From NCBI GenBank assembly GCA_026162565.1, contig JAOEIQ010000007.1, positions 1 through 64,000 on the forward strand: a stretch of DNA of 64,000 bases, in the 5' to 3' direction. The DNA comes from Flavobacteriaceae bacterium NBU2973. GTDB taxonomy: Bacteria; Bacteroidota; Bacteroidia; Flavobacteriales; Flavobacteriaceae. The notes below the pieces were generated by a model. It was not told where the DNA came from. It did not search any database and saw nothing but the letters and a program-made list of their open reading frames with translations. A program made the translations under genes and the position numbers. Shown one piece after another: positions 61,959-64,000 of the stretch (its first letter is position 1; every line of letters begins with the position of its first letter).

Positions 61959-64000
61959 ATGAAACTTCTATTGAAATTTATTTTAGTACTTATTTGTGTT
62001 CCTACTTTTTCACAACCTGTCGACTTTGTTAATGCACCTTTAAATCCCATAGCTTTAAAGTATAAGAAAGAACATTTCAACCTTAAAGGAGATGTTTTTG
62101 GTTATGATGTATTTATGTTTGATGAAAAAGGATTTCTAATTAAACATAAAGAGTTTGAAATGAATAGATACTTGTATGATAATGGTTTACCATCTGCTAC
62201 GACTTTAGGAAATACATTTTATTTTAATTCAAATGGGCTTTTAGAAAAGAGGACGTTTCCATTTAACGGATTTCAAACCGAAACTTACACTTATGACACT
62301 AATGGGTTATTAAAAGAAGTCAAGTCCACATATTCATCCTCAACCAAAAATTATGACTATGACAATAAACAGAGACTTATTAGAAAAAGTGAATATGGTA
62401 AAATTAAAACCTATACTTATTTACAACAAGGAGGATTATTGATAATAACAGAAAAAGATGAAAGTGTTAATCCACATAAAACAAAAACACTAACCTATAA
62501 AAACGGACATCTTGTTAAAGATGGAGATTATGAGATTCCTTTAAAATTTGATTCTAAAAATAACCCAATTGATCTCTACAAGGGATCTCCGATTTACTTC
62601 TCTGATGTTAAAAACAAGAGCAATCTGTTTTCTGTGGTTTATAATAAACCTTCATATGTTAATTTTAATAAAATTTCAGACTGTAAATTTTATTTAAATG
62701 ATAAAGAAGTAAACTTCATTTACAATCGCACTCTGGGAAAAAATGACATAATTATATATGATATTTTCAATCACAAATACTTGACTTTGAAAGATGTGTT
62801 CAACGATTCGAAATCCGGAAAAAAACAACAAATTACAAACCTTTTTATTGATGGTAAATCATTTCTTGAAATTTCGGGTTCCACAAAAATGCTCATTCAC
62901 CAAGGAGTTCAGATGTCACAATCTGCTTTTTTGCCAAAAACATTATTTATCTATTCTCAATCTAATTATTACATTATCTACGATGCACTTTTGAATAAAA
63001 CATTTTACAGAAAATACGATCCCTCAAAAAGTTTTGCATTTTATCCTCTAGATGAATTAATGTCTGAAGACAATATTTTCTTTATAAAAGATGGAAATAA
63101 GGTAATGACCATGGAAAAAGGTAAGGTTATAGAAAATTCAGAGTATACCATAGCTTACAATAATAATGATGGTGTATTATTAAAAAATGGCGAACCTAAA
63201 TATTACCTTCCTAGTTATAAAGTAGCAAAAGATGTGACCATTTATTCAGGACGAAAATATAATAAGAATAAAGATCAATATACTGTTACGAATTCTAATG
63301 TTACTCAAACTACAACTTCAAGTTCGTTAAATAAAAGTGTCGGTTGTATATCAGGAAATTGCAAGGATGGTTATGGTGTTTATAAACTTGAAGGTGGAGG
63401 TGTTATTGAAGGTTTCTTCAGTTATGGCAAATTAAATGGCTATGCAAAACATGATTTTCCTAATGGTGATAACTATACTGGTAATTATGTTAACGGAAAC
63501 AAATCAGGCTTTGGAATCTATAAATGGAAAGCCTCTAGCACAGAGTATTATGGCGAATGGAACAATAATATGATGAATGGTTACGGTTATGTTGTAACTA
63601 ATAATAAAACCACTCAAGCAGGTATCTATACCAACGGAAAGTTAACTACAGATCTACTACAAGATTATAAAAATAAAAAAGTAACAGGAAATAACTGTTT
63701 GGGAGACTGCAAAAATGGATATGGAAGTATTCAATATAGTGGTGGAGATGTCTATTCAGGTTTTTTTATAAATGGCTATCGATCAAGGATAGGAGGCTAT
63801 CTTTGGCATTCAACTAAAAATTTTCATACAGGACAATACGACTCCAAAGGAAATAGGATGGGAACAGGAATGTTTGCTGATAATACCTATGTATATTTTG
63901 GAGAAATGATAAATGGTGACTTAACTGGAAAAGGTGTTAAAACGACAATTGCAACGGAACAGACTATTTACGGAGAATTTGAAAAAGGAACTTTAATTAA
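61959..64000 (+). CDS. Secreted MORN-repeat protein, 5' part only
   Basis: The frame is open from the ATG at 61959 to the right edge, 680 codons, without a stop. It starts with a signal peptide (MKLLLKFILVLICVPTFSQP). Residues of about 60-170 carry YD-like short repeats (YLYDNGLPSATT, YTYDTNGLLKEV). From about residue 465 onward there are several MORN repeats (YTGNYVNGNKSGFG, YYGEWNNNMMNGYG, YSGFFINGYRS, YFGEMINGDLTGKG), with repeated CxGNCKDGYG and CLGDCKNGYG units opening two blocks. MORN arrays bind lipids or proteins; the role here is unknown. Confidence 0.85.
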   Translation, partial: MKLLLKFILVLICVPTFSQPVDFVNAPLNPIALKYKKEHFNLKGDVFGYDVFMFDEKGFLIKHKEFEMNRYLYDNGLPSATTLGNTFYFNSNGLLEKRTFPFNGFQTETYTYDTNGLLKEVKSTYSSSTKNYDYDNKQRLIRKSEYGKIKTYTYLQQGGLLIITEKDESVNPHKTKTLTYKNGHLVKDGDYEIPLKFDSKNNPIDLYKGSPIYFSDVKNKSNLFSVVYNKPSYVNFNKISDCKFYLNDKEVNFIYNRTLGKNDIIIYDIFNHKYLTLKDVFNDSKSGKKQQITNLFIDGKSFLEISGSTKMLIHQGVQMSQSAFLPKTLFIYSQSNYYIIYDALLNKTFYRKYDPSKSFAFYPLDELMSEDNIFFIKDGNKVMTMEKGKVIENSEYTIAYNNNDGVLLKNGEPKYYLPSYKVAKDVTIYSGRKYNKNKDQYTVTNSNVTQTTTSSSLNKSVGCISGNCKDGYGVYKLEGGGVIEGFFSYGKLNGYAKHDFPNGDNYTGNYVNGNKSGFGIYKWKASSTEYYGEWNNNMMNGYGYVVTNNKTTQAGIYTNGKLTTDLLQDYKNKKVTGNNCLGDCKNGYGSIQYSGGDVYSGFFINGYRSRIGGYLWHSTKNFHTGQYDSKGNRMGTGMFADNTYVYFGEMINGDLTGKGVKTTIATEQTIYGEFEKGTLI

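Noticed and set aside
62794-62994. 66-codon frame at 62.8 kb
   Set aside because: It is out of frame inside the long MORN-repeat reading frame.
1-64000. CRISPR array
   Set aside because: No regularly spaced repeats with unique spacers and no cas genes were found.

Overview
The window looks like chromosome of a Flavobacteriaceae member (Bacteroidota), probably a marine genus. It is AT-rich. The tRNA-Phe gene carries an exact TTTG-N19-TAnnTTTG Bacteroidota promoter. Recognisable lineage genes include a repeat-rich secreted protein of the gliding/type IX type, paired POT peptide transporters with DPP-IV, a mevalonate-pathway HMG-CoA reductase with a GYDIA-type GHMP kinase, M13 and M28 peptidases, LytS/LytTR two-component pairs and ETLSRIR-type Crp/Fnr regulators. 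No species call is justified.

Layout. 1-2.5 kb: 5' part of a large secreted protein (minus), cut by the window edge. 2.8-11 kb: comEC, then a minus-strand peptide-scavenging group (DPP-IV peptidase, two POT transporters, periplasmic thioredoxin). 11.2-13.8 kb: HMG-CoA reductase and a GHMP kinase, separated by an inserted 359-bp element that encodes a GIY-YIG nuclease and is bounded by inverted hairpins. The GHMP kinase now reads in frame from the nuclease. 13.8-21.6 kb: minus-strand envelope cluster (PpiD-like foldase, CNNM/CorC protein, LptC, TPR protein, outer-membrane protein, CoaX). 21.7 kb: tRNA-Phe. 21.9-30.4 kb: sugar transporter, threonine dehydrogenase-like SDR, lipoprotein, M13 peptidase, TPR protein, M28 peptidase. 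30.5-33.1 kb: CBS protein, Zn-finger protein, GNAT with a repetitive basic tail, DinB-family protein and ssb.

33.1-58.2 kb is accessory. The last codons of ssb recur in the same orientation at 39.34 kb and 58.18 kb. These relics cut the region into about 6.3 kb (outer-membrane protein, DUF5694-like lipoprotein, PDZ-hydrolase, M23 peptidase, LytS/LytTR pair) and about 18.8 kb (a second LytS/LytTR pair, ABC ATPase plus ABC-permease/M1-peptidase fusion, then fourteen minus-strand genes and a divergent Crp/Fnr gene). All base differences among the ssb copies are synonymous, and the 18.8-kb part is bounded by 108-bp direct repeats about 89% identical. No integrase is visible. Core genes resume with PEP carboxylase (58.4 kb), a histone-deacetylase-family protein and a MORN-repeat protein cut by the right edge.

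The best leads for something new are: (1) the GIY-YIG gene bounded by hairpins with a compensatory base-pair change; (2) the ssb 3'-end used repeatedly as an island boundary; (3) a shared TTGAY-N4-RTCAA palindrome directly after the stop codon of both Crp/Fnr genes; (4) 21-bp-spaced direct repeats near the LytTR systems.
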